A DNA stretch of 64,000 bases from NCBI GenBank assembly GCA_019916065.1, contig CM034243.1:28732147-28796146 (forward strand), in the 5' to 3' direction. Shown piece after piece: positions 23,752-37,394 of the stretch; position 1 is the first letter of the stretch, and each line of letters opens with the position of its first letter. The DNA is from Vitellaria paradoxa. Its lineage: Eukaryota > Streptophyta > Magnoliopsida > Ericales > Sapotaceae. A program made the position numbers and the translations under genes. The notes beneath the pieces are model-generated. The model did no database searches and had not been told where the DNA came from. It saw nothing but the letters and a program-made list of their open reading frames with translations.

Positions 23752-24468
23752 AAAAACTGTGAAAGTACTGAATTCTATTAAAACTCTAGGATTAAACATT
23801 CTTGGACAATGATAGTACCAAAATAGGTGACCTTTTAAAAATTTCTCGCATTACACCGAATCAAGGCCAATGTAGATAATATTATACTATAAAAAAGTGA
23901 GTCGTTATAGTTTTGTACTATGCTTTGTACATCTTTCTCCTTATTTGTCACTGCAATGGTGGAGCACAGCCTCTCAACAGCTCAATCATTATTTATTTCA
24001 AAAAATGCGATTTCACCCTAGTTCTAAGATTGTATTTTGAAAATTCGTTTTCTTAGCTATATTTCTTTTGAACTCGTATTATCGAAATAAATTTTAGACA
24101 AGCCTATTATCGAAAAAAAATTAACTTTACTTTTTCATTAATCGAATTACACAAGAGTCACTCTTCATTTTCATCATATATTATACATAATTCTAATATC
24201 AAAAATACATTTTTTTTTGGTAATTATCAAAAATACCCTTGTATAAAAATTAAAACTAAGACATAATTATAATGCCATAAATACCCTTGTTTTATAATAG
24301 AAAGTATTTTTTAAGACAAAATATTAAGGAAACAACTTACCAAAAATAATTTTTTAATTATGTCTTATTTTTTTATAAAAAAATAATTTTCTCTTTCTAG
24401 ATTTTTTGACATGGGGAAAATTGCCACTTTATTTTTAAAAAAAAATTATGACATGCAAGTAATCTTCC
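23752..24468. repeat. Dispersed 0.7 kb repeat, copy 2
   Basis: Direct copy of 15912-16585 with many substitutions and a few indels. The longest shared words lie around tgtcactgcaatgg and the gggaaaattgccactttat end. Confidence 0.75.
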
Positions 24469-27400
24469 CGTGATAGACATTTCCAATTGTAGATTTTTTA
24501 AAACATATTTTTTTATTATAAAAAAATAAAATTAAATTTTGAGAATAATGATACTTATGGTTTGTTTAATAAATCTTTTTTTTCCTTAAAAGTTAATTTT
24601 TTGATACATTAATTTATTTGTTTTGATATTTTTATGAACGGTTCATAGACTCCTATTAAATGAATTGACAGTGATGATAAAAGTTTGTAAAGAAAAATAA
24701 GTGGAAGAAAATATTTTTTGTTTGATTAAATTAAAAAATAAAATAAAAATTATTTTAATATGCTTGTAAAAATATAAATATAAATAAAATTTATTTTAGT
24801 CTTGAAAATATTTTTTTCTTATTCTCTTGTACCAAACTAAACTCAAGAGTATTTGTCCAGTTTTTTAAAGATTTATTAATGAAGAGTAGTATTATTTCAA
24901 ATTAGACATATAATTAACTAACTAAAAGAGTTAATTTTGTAATTCTAATTAATAAAAAAATAAAGTAGAATGTAACAAGTTATTTGTGAAGTGTAAATAG
25001 ACACCCCAATACATTTTTAGGTAAACTAAAATCGCATTATAAAAGTACAAATTCATTAATAGCATTTCACCAATTACTTTTCCCCTAGAGATATTTTGTT
25101 TAGCTTACTAATTTGTTAACAGCATAACAAATATATGTATATATATATATATATGTATAATATATCGGGATAAGGCTACTGAGTATTAAATTTTATTTTT
25201 TCATTTATCCTAATCTAAACCATTAGATTAATGATTTTAATCCCAACTATCACTTTAATAAATAGATAACCTACTCAGCCACTTAAAAACCCATTTTCAA
25301 GCTTTCCAAATTCTTCATGGCAGCTAACCGTTAACTCTAAATTGACACGCCACACAACCACTTGCAGATAAACTCATTTTATTTGTCTTCCCTTCTCCAT
25401 TCAGTAAACTCTTTGAACAAACCCACTAAAGAGTTCATGACATCCCAGCTGGCCACTCTTCAGCTAATTGTTTAAAATATAATAAAAACATATTATTTTA
25501 TTTTACAAATTTTCTATTCAATATATCACTATCTATAAACAAAAACTCTTATTTAACTCATTATTTATCTCAAAATAAAATAATTGTAAAAGAAAAGAGA
25601 GGGGAGGAGAGAGAGAGAGAGGAGGAAAGAACAGTAAAAAAAAAAGAGTCCTGTTAAAGAGTGCCCCTAAAGCACCTATTAAGAGGTAATAAAAATATAA
25701 CACTTAATAATAAAGATCTGACAAATTTTATAGATAATAGATTCAAAAAATAAAAAAGAGAGAGAGAGAGATTTATGTACATTAATTAATTGATAAGTTA
25801 TTTTTTCTTTTTTTAAGATTAAATTATAACATTAACCATAGTTCATTTTTTAAGCAGAATCATTGAAACAAATCAAACTCGTACTTTATAAATAAAAAAA
25901 TATATGGAAAAACAAATTTAGATACATGTGCAAAATATAAAATTACATACTTATGCGAAGATTATCTTCTGTTGAATATATCATAATTTTTGAAGTAAGA
26001 ATATAAAATATTTTTTTCTTATAGCACTGATGAAGATGAAGCAGGATAGAAGTAGAAATATATTTATATGGACAATTTTGTAACTTTATTTTAAAAAGTA
26101 ATAATTATCAATTAATATAAATAATACACTATTTCTTAGAACTCTACAACTGATAAAACTTATTAAACTTTTTAAGGTATGTTCTCATTGGTTACTAATG
26201 GATTCCCCCAGCACTTGTTAGCAATGCCCAACAACCAAAAAACCAAAAATAAAAACAAAAAAAAACCGTAATGTAGAATAGTAGATAGTATTACTCCAAA
26301 AGTGAATTAACACTATAGTAATTTGGAGTATTACTTTAATTTAGTGTATACCTAATGCATTCAGCACAATTTTTATTTCTTCTGCTCTAAATTAGAGTGA
26401 CTAATATGAATATCGTTACAACTATCTGTATGCTCTTCACTCGATTTTTTAGACTAGGTGAGGCTAACACCAAATACTGTTTTTGATATTAGATATGTGA
26501 TATCAGATTCTGAGTTATTCGATTAAAATTAAATGATTCACAATAAAAGTATATTTTAAAATTTTTAATGAAAAATTTTAAATTTATTTTTATTGCGAAC
26601 TGTCTGATTTTGACAAACGGCACACAACCTTAATACCACGTAACATTGAACTGATATTAATCACCATTTTTCAAATTTTTCAAGGTCATTTTTGGTCGGT
26701 AATAAGATGCAACATAAGAACTAATGATGTAGATATTATAATTTATATATCCCATGCAACAAAAGAGACCAATTCTACAGCAAAGGATAAATTATAAGTA
26801 ATTTTTACTATCGGTAAACGAATTGATTATACTTATTCATATTAATTACAATTTGAGAGTTAATATATGACTTCGCCTAAGATATCACTTTGTAATACCT
26901 ATATTTATTAACTTTTATTTTTTTTTTCTAAGAGTAGACAATAATAAAGAAATTTAACATCCTATCATTACAGAAAGTAATTAGTGTGTTTCAAACACAT
27001 ACAACCCATTCAGGAATAGTAATTGTGGCGTGGACATTGTTGAATCGTGTTGAATCGTGTGTGAATTCATAATTTGCATTAATCGTATCGATTCGTATTT
27101 GTGTTTAAATATTTTAAAATTAATAAATATATTAAATAATTAATTTATTTTAAAATTAAATTAAATTGCATCAATTTTGAATTAAAATATTTATACTACA
27201 TTTATATTTTCTCTCAATAATTTTTTATTCGTACATGTTAACAGCACTTTATTATATTCGAGTCGTATTTATATGTCATATATAAAGCTGTTACCTTAAA
27301 ATTTTATCCTTACCATTGTGCACATGACTAATACATTCAAATTTTTGTACACATGCACATATACTTCTATATCAATTTGTCGTGCCTCACACGCATGAAT

Positions 27401-28443
27401 GGTTTGAATCAGCCTTTGTTTCCACGTTTTAGTTCCATTTCATTATTGCTTTGTTTGGCTGGTGCAAAGTGCAAATTGATGCATGCCTTTGCTTTCAAAG
27501 GGTTTATAATGCGATTCAACAATTTGTCATTCTTTTCTTTATAAAGCCAAACAGGGTATAACTTTATATGATATCACCTTTTGAATAAGGAATGTAATAC
27601 TATTTAATTATTAACTTTTTTTGAAAATAATAATAATAATAATATCTAAAACGATAACAGAGTTGCGGACCTACAACTTCGGTTACAAAATTCTCATTCA
27701 AACATCATTCTGATTTAGATTTTTTTTTATGAAAAAAGAAATATATATATATATATATATATGATAAAATAGTATTTTGCTAAATGAAAGCAACCCAACA
27801 ATCAATGCTATTGGGTTAATTATTTTAAAGGAATAAAAAATTATTAAAATATATTTTTATTGTAAAAATACGATTGAATCATTCTTAAACAATTTTTTAA
27901 AAAATAAATAAAATCTTTAGGTGGAAAAGTATTTCTTTTATCATTTTATTATACACTTAATTTGGTTGACAGTAAATTCGCTTGTTTTTTATGATTATTA
28001 ATTAATAATCATAAAAAATTTAAAAAAAGAAGTTTAAAAATGGAAGAACCAACATACGAGAGAATAAAGCCGCCTTTCGAGGACACGAGTTTTCCTATTT
28101 TTAAGTATTTTTTTAATTTATTTTGATTAATGTGAATAACATGTCAAATTATTAGAAACAAAATGAAAATTAAAATTGGGTAAAAAAAATTATTTATTCT
28201 TGTTTATAAAAATAAAATTAAAGTAAATGATAGTTAAATTGGTCAATGCACTGATCAACAATTTATCGATTCAAGTAGGTTTAACCAGTTTATAATTATT
28301 ATTTGATAAATATATACATGAAAATAAGTACGTGCCACTTTAAAATAATATAAAAATTTAAACTTTGGTGATTATACATAAAATAAAATTTTGATATCAA
28401 TTTCATAATCGTATGAAAATGAAATATATTATTTTATTATTAA

Positions 28444-28589
28444 GGGTGCGTTTGATTTATTAAAAATTATTGAAAAACTCTGAATATCTCTAAAAATTTT
28501 TAAAAGTTATTCATTTTTTTCTCACTGCACAAATTACGAACTCACCAATTATTTTAATTTATCTCGCTTTTGTTACTCCAAACGTGCCC
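28444..28589. mobile_element. Tourist-like MITE, 146 bp
   Basis: Ends GGGTGCGTTTGA and CCAAACGTGCCC are inverted. TAA lies on both sides (28441-28443 and 28590-28592), the expected 3-bp duplication. The interior is the reverse of the core seen at 9249-9500 and 39848-39993. Confidence 0.8.
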
Positions 28590-30302
28590 TAAATAAAAAT
28601 TTTTACAAGTTATTATTGTAAATTAGAATTTCAATTCAATAACGTTGATATTATTGTCAAAATAATTTTTACATATAACTTTTAATTCTTCGATAGAATT
28701 ATAAATTTTTATTTTCTCATAATATAATCTTTGTATAATATATTGGACACATTAAACTGTAAATATGCAATTTTATCTTTATATTCCTTAACTTTTCAAT
28801 TATTGTAACATGAATGAATTATATTTTGATGACTAAAAAGATATTAAATTTGTAAAAATAATGTAGTTTTATTTAGGGCCAAACGGGGCCATATATGAAT
28901 AGTTAATTCAATATACTATATATATATATATTCAAAAAATTTATTATTGTGTTGGGATTATCCTAAAATTTGACCAAGCAGCATTTTAACAAATCATGCA
29001 AAAAACAGTTAGATCAATAAATTTATATAAACGATTATTTTTCGATCTGTAAAATGACGCAGGCAAAGAAGTTTCATCGTCACATAGCTAGACTAGAAAT
29101 TTTAGACAAGATGTGTCTTGTTTATTTTTGTTTTTTAATTTTTTTAAATTAAAAGTGCACGTGCAATTGAGGATTATTATTATTATTATTATTTGGCTAT
29201 CAAGGGGAGAGATATTTTGGTGAATATCAATATATAATTTTAGTGTATTTGACAAAATAATATTAGTAAAAGACGTTATTTAAAACAAAAAAGATGTTAT
29301 TTAAAATAATTTTCTTACATTTAAATATTCTGACTAAAAAATGTTATTTAAAATAATGTTTTTTTATCAATGTATTATGCTTGACTCAGTATGTAACATA
29401 TAAATATAAGACCTATTTAAGAGGTTGTTTGACACCACAAAAAAGTGCAACTTTGCACCAGAATGCGTCATGCGTGTGTTATATTATTTTTTTATTGTAA
29501 GTTTGTAAAAATTAAAAAAATAATAAAAATTGAATAAAATTGTTAAAAGTTGAAAAAATTAGAAAAAAGTTAAAAAAGTTAGTAAGAATTGAAGAAAATT
29601 AAAAAGTTAATAAAATTTAAAAATGTGTTCAGTGAAGAAAGTTGGATTAAGAAATAATAAAAATTACATTTTTTTGAGGTAAAAATTAATGAGCCAAACA
29701 CTCTCTAAATAATACCATTTGAAACAACTTAATCTGTTAACAATGTCATTTGAAACTATGTTTTCAATTAATATAAAATTATTATTTAAATGGTAGTCTT
29801 TTGTTAATAATAATTTATTTAATTAAAATTATTATTATTCATCAAGATACCTGTCTCAAAGCCGCACAAATATATATATATATATATATATAATAAAAAA
29901 GAAAAAAAGAAGAAGAAAAACTCCACAATCGATGATAAAAATATAGCGTGCTTAATAAGGAAAAATCCATCAAAGACCCTTAGATATTTCCCGGCCTTTC
30001 TACGATCTTAACATTCAATCAGGCAATAATTTTCTGTCCCTTTCTAACATTGATGGTGGCAATACAATTTCAGACTTATTCACATTAAGCAAATGGCCCA
30101 CCTAATATGCATCCAAAATGCATCTTGAACAAAAGGCTAAGCACAAATCAAAAACTTTTGAAAAATGGAACAATCATATGTAAAGAAAAGACGTGACACC
30201 AATGGCGCTCCTCTACCAAGAGATATCCCTTTACGCGCCTCACTCCTGCTTAAATATTCCAATGAATTTCACAGAACTCTAGTACATAAATAAAATAAAA
30301 AT

Positions 30303-31215
30303 TTAATTACACTGATATTCCTTTTAATTATACTTAATTTTTAATTTATCCCTTCATCTACTAACCTAACATTTTGACTCCTTCATCTATTTAAAATGGA
30401 TTCTATTTGGAAACTGTTAAAAAGAATCCGTTAACTTTTTATTCATTTATTATTCTTTAATTATTTCCACATGTTATATTTAAATTTAAAACTTATCACT
30501 ATAAATTTGTATGTGTTACGTCTGATAAATCATTTAATTTTCTGTTATAAATTAAATAAATCAAAAATTTTCTTATCTCATCCAAAAAAAACTCGACCTA
30601 AAAAAAATTATATATATGTTTTATTTTTATTTTTGGTATAAAAAAATAGGGTAAGAAAAACCTAACGAAAAATAAAAATAATCAAATTAAACCTAATAAT
30701 TCTGGGTTTTTACTCTTAAAAAATTTTTATTTGGTTTAGTTCTTTTTTAATTTAAATTAAGCTTAAAATTTTAAACAAATTTTAAGGATGCATTTTTTAT
30801 TATTTATTATTAAAATTAAATATACATAATAAAAATAGAATAAAGAAATAAAAATATTTATTATTAAGATTCAAGAACTGATTTAATTGAATTCTATATC
30901 AAAATTAGATTTGGGTTGATTTTTTTTTTTCTCTCTCTCTCTCTCTTGGATAGGATAAGAAAAAATCAATTTATTTAATTTATAACAAAAAATCGAATAA
31001 TTTACCTGATCTAACCCATGCAAATCTCTAGTCATAAGTTTCAAATTTGAATATATGAGTAATAATCACATTAAAGATAGACTATTAACAAACCTTTTTA
31101 ACGGTTTCTAAACAGAACCCCTTTTAAATAAATGAGGGATCAAAGTCTTAGAGTTAATAGATAAAGAGGATAAATTAAAAATCAAGTATGATTAAAGAGG
31201 TATTAATATAATTAA
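30303..31215. mobile_element. 913 bp long-inverted-repeat element
   Basis: About 290 bp at the left (30303-30600) is repeated in inverted form at the right (30940-31215). Example words are ttaattacactgatatt against aataccttatt-type, actcc-ttcatctatttaaaa against ttttaaataaatgag, and gttataaattaaataaat against atttatttaatttataac. The centre is a short AT-rich loop. No coding sequence is present. It could be a long-TIR MITE of the Mutator kind; the class is inference and no clean target duplication was found. Confidence 0.75.
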
Positions 31216-31578
31216 CCTTAAAATAAATAAGAGAGATGATAATGGATCCCCTTGTCTAACCCCACATCTTGGTTCAAATAAATCCGATCTTCATCCATTT
31301 AACTAACACTGCATACGAAACAGATGAAATGCACGCCCTAATCATATGCAAAGAAAAGGTTTCAAAACCAAAGAACCCTATAGATAATTACAATAGAATG
31401 ACTCAATAAGTAGGGCTAAATTTGGGTTAAAGATATCTCACATATGCCATGGAGCCACCAGGCATTGTTAATGTTGAAATGATCATCAAAAAGATATTGA
31501 AAGGTTAACAGGTATACAAAAGTCTAAAAGCATAATCATCAATACAAGTGTAACAAGGCCTACATAGATAGAGCATGA

Positions 31579-31677
31579 TTATTTCTCTCTTCCTTTCTTA
31601 GTAAAGAACATATGGCAAGGAGTCTTTATTCTAAACAGTTGAGTTCCAATGCTTTTGACAGTGGACCCTGGCTTGTC
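31579..31677 (-). other. Candidate short coding 3' exon (32 codons)
   Basis: On the minus strand a good acceptor (gttaattcag) is followed by 32 open codons (starting DKPGSTVKSIGTQLF) and a stop. It lies 195 bases beyond the stop codon of the GIY-YIG gene. No donor in that gene's last exon joins it in frame, so it may be an alternative 3' exon, part of another gene, or chance. I recognise no family. Confidence 0.3.
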
Positions 31678-31872
31678 CTGAATTAACAAAAGTAGAAACG
31701 TGCAAATATACAAGGTTAAAGTATTATTGAACAATTTACTTTGAATATGACAACATTATAGTTCAGGAGATTGCAATTTCCCCCATTATAACATTATTTT
31801 TGTAGCCTATAATGATTGAAAATTACAAATAGAACAGGTAAAAAAGGGGAAAAGAAAAAGGAAGTTATTGAA

Positions 31873-34800
31873 TCATGAAAGATTAAATTGCCAGTCAATT
31901 TCTAAGTTACTACAATCGATCAAACCATTGACTGTTCTATTTAGAGCTGCCTGTCTGTGTTTCAACAACAGCAGTGACTGGTTATCAAGCTGTTTACTTG
32001 TTCCATCAGTTTTCCTTTTCCGGGACATTTTCCTCGAATAACTTTTCCATTTTGATTCAAACGCACATGCTGCAATAGATTGTGTTATGAGAAAGAGTAA
32101 GTTGCCTCATCCACAAAGCAAACAGTATATCAATGGAAAAATCGGTGAGATAAAACCACAATAAACAATGTATAAAAGTGAAAGTCATAAATTATGAAAC
32201 ACGGACACTTTAAAATAAGTGTTGCATCCACATTTGATATACATATCAGATGAGCTAAAATTCATGTTAGACACACTGAGACCAACAAAATACACGTCAG
32301 ACATGCCATGCAGCATATTCAATTATTTTATCATTTTTTTTCTTCAAAGACAATGAAAACAAGCCTAGGATTGAGTAATCCAAACTAAAATCATAAAAGC
32401 TTCAATATTTCATTACTTTTTGTATGTTGAAGTATGTTTCGAGTTACATATTGAATTGTTGGATTAGTTTTATTTTATATTAAATTTATATATCACTAAT
32501 AGTATACATATATATATTTTGTTGAATCCTCGCAGTGTCCACATCCTCAACTTTCAAAGTCATATCCCAATTCATACTCATGTTGTATCCATATCCATAC
32601 TTCTTATGTCATAAGTCAAAGATCAAAGCTGCATATATTTTGTTAGCAAGAAAAGAGGAAGAGAAACAAAAAGACATGCTTACCAGTGTCACACAATAGA
32701 AAAATATCATCGGTGACTAACGTTAAACAAATAACAAATACATTTAATAGTTTTAGAAACAACTTGGGGTGTTGAGTTGTATATACCAATACATATATAT
32801 GCATATATATAAACATGAAAATGAGATTTATGTCAGTAAAACTATCAAAATAAAGTTGACATTATTCACCAACCACAAACTTCATAATTACTTGGCCATG
32901 AAATCATTGGGTTATTTTTTTATTAAAAAAAAAAAAAGGCCAATGGTCATATCAAATTATCTTGACCCGCACTGTACAAGTTACCATTACGAGGCAATGG
33001 TAAAGATCCATATTTGCTAGCAGAGATCAAGTATCACTGTATCAGAATGATTAGCTGACAACATCTGGTTGTCATAAAATTATCGATCACAAATACAACC
33101 ATCAAAATATTAGCTCCATGAGAAAAGCCAATTGGTTAACTCAAATTATCTTCACGGGGCCATGACTAGTCAATTGTACGAGTTCCATGAGTACAAACAG
33201 AGATTCATATACAAAGCTCTCAACAACACTCATGAAAATACACAGGATGCTGGAATAGTTCAACAACTACTATATTGTAGTATCCATCAATGTTTTAGAA
33301 GAGCATCCATGGTATAAAACATACCAAATGAGTAGCACAGATATAGACACAAAACACAAATACAGATACAACATGATGTAAACACGCCATCAGGACATTA
33401 CACAACAAGTGACACGAACAATTAACCATGTAATTTCATCATTCTTTGTAATCTTTTTTAATAAATAAATGTACAAAGTTTTATTAGTAGAAGACATTAA
33501 GGGGCGCCGCCCCATTACAAACCACTAATTATATATCCATGCTCGCCCTATTAAGAACCACTAAATATGTATCCATGCTCTCAACAACTAACAAAAAAGC
33601 AATTTAATCTAGATATATAACCCCTGAAATCCACCTACACAATCATATTATTATTTGTAACAAAATAGTAAGAAATCATTTTTCCAATCTAAATATTGGA
33701 TAAGAAGTAATTCCAATATCTATTATAGAAAATTTTTATATTCTTATGACTTATGAGCAAGTTAAAAGTTTTGGTTCTTTAAAAAACCCAAAATAAAAAA
33801 TCTGCGTTAAGTCCATATTGTTTTTATTTTATTATTAGATTTCAACATTTTCTTCAATTTGCAATGCATTTTAGGTCTAACGGACACATAATATGTCTTG
33901 TAATATTCAAAGTGTGCCCAGTTCTAATATATATATATATCAATATGACTTGTGCAGACGAACGTCCAAAACGTGTTCAACTCTAACATGGACAAGACAC
34001 TTTCTAGAAATCACTGTGATCCTTAGTCAACCAGGCACCATGTTGATATTTATTGAAAAGACTGAACTGATTGCTTCTGCAGTCACTTTAGAAGGTGAAA
34101 AACCAGCCAAATTGTTGAAAGGCAAGAATGACCAAGAAATTGGAGCAGAAAAGCTGCATATGAAATCGAAGTAGAACCAGAGCACAATATATATTGGAAC
34201 ACAATCATTAAATTCTGTAGTGCGAGGCCATTTTATATAAATTTTGAGATATTCAGAACTAACAAATATTCTAACACAGAATATAATGAAACATTGAAGA
34301 GCTTAGTTGACGACAGTAAATAGAAGGGCAGCAAATCCCAATATAGTAAGGGTACAGGACCTGCACCCACCGTGGGTTCTTGAAGCCAGTGCACCAATCA
34401 ACAGGCACAAATAATATAATCAAATAAAACATCTTATCAAAATAATAATAATAATAATAACAAAACAGGACATCAGAAGTAAGAAATACCTCAATGTATG
34501 TATATGTATAATTTTATAGAAGAGTCCGATACAACCACATAGAATCAGTTCAAAAATATCAGCAAGGAACAATTGGAAAAAAACTTAAAATGGTTTGGTC
34601 ATCTAATGTCAAGTAGCCTTGTATAGAACAGAAACCATGGCTACTGTGGTAGTTGCCAGAGCCACTAATTTTTCTTAAAGCAGCTGAATGAATAAAGCAA
34701 TGACAAATTGGAGATCAAGAAGTATCAAGAACAGTGGAACTAAGAGCTCTATGAACATCAAGTAGGTGAGTTGTAAAAAGAGCTTGATATCAAATCTTTC

Positions 34801-36389
34801 AATATACGGCCCTGAAATCTTAAACCTCAGAGGACTTTAGTTAATATACATGTATACACGTTTGTACGTGCTTAATGCAATTTGCAGTTTCCAATGGCAT
34901 TGTAGAATTGATTATTAGTCCCATGATCTTCTAAAGCTTTAGACTAGATAAATACCTTCACTTTGATCCTTAAATCCTTGAATAATGCATGCACAAGCCC
35001 ATGGCCTTCCTGAACGGGAAGCTTTTGCACCACCTTTCAATTCACCATTATGCTGTTTCAGGCTAAAAGAAAGTAACCACCTTTTTAGTCAAAATTGTAA
35101 AATGCTGATATACAACACAATAGGATTACAGCTCAACCAATTATATAAGACCTTGGAATGGTTACCATTTTTTCTTAGGGGAGATAAAAACAAAAAATCG
35201 AAAAAAAAATGTTAAAGATATAATATTGCGGTCAAAATCAGTGGTATGGTAAGATACTTGCCAGAGCGAAATGAGATGCCGATTTACTAGGTTCAAAAAA
35301 ATGTATCCGGGCTAAATATAACAAAGTTCAATAAGTATTTTTAGAGGGATCCTTCCCTGTTTCTTAATTAAAAGAGGAACCTTTAGTTTTAAGAAGCCAA
35401 CAACCAAGATAAAAATCTTCAAAGGGCTGCAATATATCATTGGTTTGTTTAGAAGATGCAAGCGCACTTCTTCGCTTATACAACTCAACAAAGAAGGCAA
35501 GAATCAAATTTCTAAAGCATCAAGCAAGACATACACATAAAGCATTGTTTGAAAATATGACTGGCAAAACCACCTCGAGCAGTTCATTCTCAGTGTGTTA
35601 TATATCTATCACAGATTATCTATAAAATGCACGCTAAGAAATTGCCAAGCCTTTCAATTAACCGATCACATGATGCAAATAATTGTTTCTTTGAAGACAG
35701 ATTGTTGATAGTTCTAGGGCCCATAAATTTCTAGGACGTAATGTCTCTATTTTTAAAAGTGAAATTTTGAAAAGAAAATGTTCCATAATAATGGATTTCG
35801 ATCCATAGTTAATCATGATGCACAAGATCATGCATTTCATGTCATTGCTAAAGGAATTTTGCTCAGTTGGTGCATGCTTGCTTGGGGAAAAGCCTAGCAA
35901 ACATGTTGCTGTTATCCTAAACTAGGACATTATAGAGCATCTTGATTTTCAAGGAATTAGCAGGCATTGAAGGGAGAGAAGAGAAGACCCACATCCCTCA
36001 TCCCAATCTTGCAGTGAGCATTTTCGCTAAATGTTGGTAATTAATAATATAAGGATTCCATAATAAATGAAGAGAAACGAAGAACTTAGATTTTTGGTTC
36101 ATCTGGGTTGATACCCACAATTCAAAATAGTAAATTTATAAGCAATTTGTATGGAGAGAGAGAGAGAGAGAGAGATATACCGGCGAGAGAAATTGGTGGT
36201 GACGCCAACGTAAGTTTTGAGGGGGACGTTAGTGGAGAGAATGAGATAAACACAGTATGAATGGTTCGATTGAGACCTCTTCTTGCATGAAGAGGATGGC
36301 GATGATTTTGATAATTTAAGGCTAGGGTTCGCGATTGGGCCATTACGGGGCTTCGAAGATCGGAATGTTCTCGATAGTAGTCTCGCCAT
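31873..36389 (-). CDS. GIY-YIG nuclease-domain protein (three exons)
   Basis: Exons on the minus strand are 36389-36181, 35062-34956 and 32069-31873, joined at GT/AG sites in phase, giving 170 aa. The N-terminal roughly 45 residues are basic and Ser-rich and could be an organellar or nuclear targeting region. The GIY-YIG fold follows: VYLILS (47-52), TYVGVTT (59-65), FSRRLKQHNGE (67-77) and the metal-binding Glu in FESKWK (Glu110). This matches the small plant UvrC-N/GIY-YIG family (Arabidopsis At2g30350, from memory), related to the SLX1 catalytic domain. Such proteins cut branched DNA. It lacks the C-terminal zinc/RING part of true SLX1, so a junction-resolving role with SLX4 is unproven. 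Intron 1 (1.1 kb) opens with a CT microsatellite; intron 2 is 2.9 kb. No break is seen. Confidence 0.88.
33440..33540. repeat. GC palindrome in AT-rich intron, possible LINE end
   Basis: GGGGCGCCGCCCC (33501-33513) is a striking GC-only palindrome within intron 2 of the GIY-YIG gene. Read on the minus strand it is followed by aataaaa and A-rich sequence, which resembles the 3' end of some plant LINEs. This assignment is weak. Confidence 0.25.
36154..36174. repeat. (GA)n microsatellite at a splice donor
   Basis: On the minus strand the GIY-YIG exon 1 donor reads GTATAT and runs directly into (CT)n of about 10 units. Length change here would alter the first bases of the intron. Confidence 0.85.
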
Positions 36390-37394
36390 TTTTTATTTTT
36401 GTCTTGGTTGGTTTGATTTGATTCGCGTAGTAAAACAGATTGTTCAAACAAAGCCGTGGTTCCTCAAATTCAACCATTCCATTTCCTAATGGGAAATTGC
36501 AGGAAAGAGCAGCCATTTCTGCTCTTTCTTTGGCCTTACCCCAACAAATGCGCATCTCCTTTTCTAATTTTGTAGGTGTTTGGCAGTATAAATTTTATAA
36601 AAAAAAATTTAAAAAGTTTTTTTAAATTTTTATTAATTTTTGAGTATTCTCATTTTTTGTGTTTTTATTTTAAAACTTCAAATTTTATAAAATTTTATAA
36701 ACTTCTACAAATTTTTGTCAGTTTCTATCAAATTTTATCAAATTTTGTCAACTTTTTAATAACTTTTCTAATCAAAATATTTGAACCGATTATGTTAGCT
36801 CAAAAGTCTAACACATCATATAGAATTTGTTTAGACAGGTCATTCAATTACATTCGAATAAAAAATTTTAAATTTGTAAGTAACTAATACATTACATTTT
36901 TATGAATTTTTTGTCTTCTAAATATTCTCCTAACTGAAAAAATAAGGTGCATTTATTAATACTAAATGTCTGTTTCAAATGCCAAATTTTGTACAAAACA
37001 ACAAAAAGCAGGCAAATTTTAAATTATTAGTTATTTGGTGTATTTCTCGAAAAGTATAAAATAAGTTAAAAATTTTTTAAAAAGAATTGGTAAAAATTAA
37101 AAAAATGAGAAAATTTGGTACAAATTAAAAAATTAAAAATTTTTTACGGTGGAAATAGTTAATGAGGGGTTTGCCCCAAGCAAGCACCTCTAGTCAAAAA
37201 AACAATCCTTAAACAATTCAATTAAAAATTTCAAAAATCAATTCTATAACAGATGTAGCAATAAAAGTAGTCATTCTAAAAGACATTCGAGAGGAAGTCG
37301 TGTGTGTATATATATATATATATATAAAGAAAAGGATTTGACCTTAGAGAGTAAATCTCACTTGGTTTGTGCTATATATACTGGCCCATCAACA
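36390..37394. other. Flank upstream of GIY-YIG gene
   Basis: The first roughly 200 bases are probably the 5' UTR and promoter of the minus-strand gene. Beyond 36570 the DNA becomes very AT-rich, with repeated aatttta words, and shows no coding sequence. Confidence 0.45.

Larger units (their letters stand above)
22037..30302. other. Very AT-rich intergenic region
   Basis: About 8 kb with no supported gene on either strand; open frames are short and of low complexity. It contains microsatellites (AT runs near 25136, 27740, 28917 and 29869; GA runs near 25605 and 25758), the repeats listed separately, and a hairpin at about 26525-26615 whose arms share aatgattcacaataaaa-type sequence. Confidence 0.6.

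Noticed and set aside
33893..34174. 93-codon plus-strand frame in the GIY-YIG intron
   Set aside because: No family recognised, AT-rich start, no splice or promoter support.
31873..36389. Full SLX1 resolvase subunit
   Set aside because: The product ends after the GIY-YIG domain; the cysteine/histidine zinc domain of SLX1 is not encoded in the three exons.
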